DNA from: Crotalaria pallida
Taxonomy: Eukaryota; Streptophyta; Magnoliopsida; Fabales; Fabaceae
Assembly: GCA_037953625.1 (NCBI GenBank)
Contig: CM075652.1
Location: forward strand, 148,614,597-148,678,596
Direction: 5' to 3'
Length of the DNA: 64,000 bases
The notes beneath the pieces were generated by a model. That model ran no database searches. It saw only the letters and a list, made by a program, of their open reading frames with translations, and was not told the origin of the DNA. The position numbers and the translations under genes are program-made. This document shows positions 61,866 through 64,000 of the stretch, piece after piece (position 1 is the first letter of the stretch; every line of letters begins with the position of its first letter).

Positions 61866-64000
61866 GTGTGTCTTCGAACGGGAAAACAATTGTGGTATCT
61901 TGATAGTGGATGTTCGAAGCACATGACGGGAGATAAGCGGCACTTCATTGAGCTTACTCCAAAGGAAAAGGGTTATGTCACTTATGGGGACAACAACAAA
62001 GGCAAAATCCTTGGTATTGGTAAAATCGGAAACTCTTCAAACTTGATTATTGATAATGTGCTCTATGTTCAAGGATTAGAACATAATCTCTTGAGCATAA
62101 GCCAATTATGTGATATTGGCAATCATGTAGTTTTTACCTCTACCCATTGCCTCATTAAAAGTGACAAAGATGAACCAATCAAATTTGTTGGTAGAAGGTC
62201 AAATAATACTTACTTAGTTGATTTGAACAAAGTCACTTCTTTGGTCTCTACTTGTTTAGTGAGCAAAGAAAATGACACTTGGTTATGGCATCGTAGGATC
62301 GCTCATATTAATGTAAACCAATTGAAGAAAATTCAATCTAAAGATCTAGTAGTTGGTTTACCAAAGCTAAATTTTTCTATTGAAGGTGTTTGTTCCCCTT
62401 GCAAGAAATGTAAACAAACTAAAAACACCTTTGGATCAAAAATGGTTATGTCCACATCAAGGCCATTAGAAATGCTTCATATGGACTTGTTTGGACCATC
62501 ACAAATAAAAAGCTTTGGTGGCAACTATTATGCATTGGTGATTGTTGATGACTTCTCTAGGTTTACTTGGACTTTATTTTTAACTACTAAGAGTGAGACC
62601 TACAAATCTTTTAAACATCATGTCAAACTTTTGCAAAACCAAGTAAATCAAAAAGTAATTATTATTCGAACCGATCATGTTGGTGAATTCGAAAACCACA
62701 AATTTGATAGATTTTGTGCTAAAAATGGTATTGAGCATCAATTCTCCGCACCAAGGACTCCGGAACAAAACGGAGTGGTAGAGCGGAAAAATAGGGTGCT
62801 AGAGGAACTTGCTAGAACCATGTTAAATGATTCTCAAGTACCTCAATATTTTTGGGCCGATGCCGTCAATACGGCTTGTTATGTTTTAAATCGTATTTTG
62901 ATAAGGCCCTCTTTGGATAAAACCCCCTATGAACTTTACAAGGGAAGAAAGCCAAATATATCTCATTTTCATGTCTTCGGATGCCAAGTTTTTGTTTTAA
63001 ATAATGGAAAAGAACACATTGGCAAGTTTGATTCCAAATCTGATGAAGGCATATTTTTAGGTTATTCTTCTCATAGTAAAGCTTATAGAATTTTCAATAA
63101 AAGAACTTTAACTATTGAGGAATCAATTCATGTGGTTTTTAATGAGTCTTCAAAAGAAGATAGTGTTTTATGTGATGCTAGTGAAGATGACATTGTCTTT
63201 TCAAAAGAAGAAAAAGAGAGAGAGAATTCAAAAGTTAATGAAGGAGAAGTAAGGGAAGAACTTCCTCCAACTTGGAAATCGGTCAAGGCTCATCCTATAG
63301 ACAAAGTCATAGGAGATATGTCAAAGGGAGTACTTACTCGTAGGTCTATTCAAAACATTTGCCACTATGTCTCATTTGTTTCTCAAATTGAACCCGATTC
63401 AATTAAAAAGGCCATTGAGGATGATCATTGGGTTCTTGCTATGCAAGAAGAATTAAACCAATTTGAAAGAAATGAAGTTTGGGATCTAGTCCCTAAACCC
63501 GATGATCATACCATAATTGGTACTAAATGGATTTATAGAAACAAACTTGATGAATCCGGGTTGATTATAAGAAACAAAGCTAGACTAGTAGCTCAAGGGT
63601 ACAACCAAGAGGAAGGTATCGATTATGATGAGACCTTTGCTCCGGTTGCACGTCTTGAAGCAATCCGAATTTTACTTGCTTATGCTTCAATCATGAAATT
63701 CACTTTATATCAAATGGATGTTAAAAGTGCTTTCTTGAATGGGTTTATAAATGAAGAAGTGTATGTCAAACAACCCCCCGGTTTTGAAAATAGTGAATTT
63801 CCAAACCATGTTTATAAATTGAAAAAGGCACTCTATGGATTGAAACAAGCTCCTAGAGCTTGGTATGATCGATTGAGTTCCTTTCTATTAGAAAACAAGT
63901 TTCAAAGAGGGAAGGTTGATAATACATTATTTATTTATAAAACCAAGGATGACATTTTGTTAGTACAAATCTATGTTGATGATATCATTTTCGGTGCTAC
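61866..64000 (+). CDS. pol polyprotein, partial (protease, integrase, reverse transcriptase)
   Basis: Open from the codon after the TAG at 61863-61865 to the window end, in a frame one base ahead of gag. Protease: DSGCSKHMTGD near 61902. Gag-pre-integrase/zinc part: WHRRIAHIN and CSPCKKCKQTK. Integrase acidic residues: Asp in HMDLFGPS, Asp in IIRTDHVGEF, Glu in NGVVERKNR. Reverse transcriptase: GTKWIYRNKLDESG, YQMDVKSAFLNG, LKKALYGLKQAPRAWYDRL and YVDD just before the edge. All key residues seen so far are intact; DHVGEF has Val where DHGGEF is usual. Confidence 0.92.
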   Translation, partial: MCLRTGKQLWYLDSGCSKHMTGDKRHFIELTPKEKGYVTYGDNNKGKILGIGKIGNSSNLIIDNVLYVQGLEHNLLSISQLCDIGNHVVFTSTHCLIKSDKDEPIKFVGRRSNNTYLVDLNKVTSLVSTCLVSKENDTWLWHRRIAHINVNQLKKIQSKDLVVGLPKLNFSIEGVCSPCKKCKQTKNTFGSKMVMSTSRPLEMLHMDLFGPSQIKSFGGNYYALVIVDDFSRFTWTLFLTTKSETYKSFKHHVKLLQNQVNQKVIIIRTDHVGEFENHKFDRFCAKNGIEHQFSAPRTPEQNGVVERKNRVLEELARTMLNDSQVPQYFWADAVNTACYVLNRILIRPSLDKTPYELYKGRKPNISHFHVFGCQVFVLNNGKEHIGKFDSKSDEGIFLGYSSHSKAYRIFNKRTLTIEESIHVVFNESSKEDSVLCDASEDDIVFSKEEKERENSKVNEGEVREELPPTWKSVKAHPIDKVIGDMSKGVLTRRSIQNICHYVSFVSQIEPDSIKKAIEDDHWVLAMQEELNQFERNEVWDLVPKPDDHTIIGTKWIYRNKLDESGLIIRNKARLVAQGYNQEEGIDYDETFAPVARLEAIRILLAYASIMKFTLYQMDVKSAFLNGFINEEVYVKQPPGFENSEFPNHVYKLKKALYGLKQAPRAWYDRLSSFLLENKFQRGKVDNTLFIYKTKDDILLVQIYVDDIIFGA

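Larger units (their letters stand above)
58426..64000 (+). mobile_element. Ty1/copia retrotransposon, Sirevirus-like, cut by window edge
   Basis: Long left LTR, primer site, gag, and pol in copia order (protease, integrase, reverse transcriptase). The right part of reverse transcriptase, RNase H, any envelope-like frame and the right LTR lie outside. The Sirevirus assignment rests on the long LTR with palindrome clusters, a gag with two CCHC knuckles, and pol sequence similarity by eye. Two coding breaks are visible (61343-61345 and around 61850-61872). The pol frame is otherwise open for 2.1 kb, so the insertion looks relatively recent. Confidence 0.88.

Overview
This is a nuclear plant chromosome segment. 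It is AT-rich, its genes have GT-AG introns, and it is full of MITE and SINE debris. The protein sequences are typical of dicots. The style of the small repeats and of the retrotransposon suggests a legume, but I cannot fix genus or species from sequence alone.

Layout. 1-7.9 kb: repeat-rich intergenic DNA with two well-delimited SINEs and a dense group of Stowaway-type MITEs. 7.9-12.3 kb (+): a seven-exon MATE transporter of the DTX35/FFT type, with a 693 bp hAT-like element in intron 5. 12.3-17 kb: a local duplication of non-coding sequence (copy A near 12.4-14.5 kb, copy B near 15.8-16.9 kb), where copy A carries insertions that copy B lacks, plus a LINE relic. 18.7-20.6 kb (+): an UPF0496 (DUF677) membrane protein. 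22.5-24.7 kb (+): a two-exon BAHD acyltransferase close to DCR (cutin formation). 24.7-28.4 kb: MITEs and a CACTA-like element. 28.4-34.4 kb (+): MTB/METTL14-type subunit of the m6A mRNA methyltransferase. 35.0-38.6 kb (-): HCF106/TatB of the thylakoid Tat pathway, convergent with MTB. 41.2-44.7 kb (-): a nine-exon Ulp1-type cysteine protease with an unusual tandem-repeat N-terminal region. 48.0-53.8 kb (-): a YODA-type MAPKKK with a leader intron. 53.8-58.4 kb: AT-rich DNA with one SINE flanked by exact target duplications. 58.4-64 kb (+): a Ty1/copia element of Sirevirus character (long LTR, initiator-Met tRNA primer site, gag with two zinc knuckles, pol open to the window edge). Its LTR contains ten copies of an ACTCGAGT palindrome on a roughly 20 bp spacing.

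The host genes are independent single genes with no operon-like relation. They cover transport and flavonoid or cuticle biology (MATE, DCR), RNA modification (MTB), plastid protein import (HCF106), ubiquitin-like protein processing (Ulp1-like) and developmental MAPK signalling (YODA). The most unusual things are the spaced palindrome arrays of the LTR, the coding minisatellite in the protease gene, and the duplication that gives natural empty sites for several insertions. All exon boundaries were derived by hand from GT-AG sites and reading-phase agreement.
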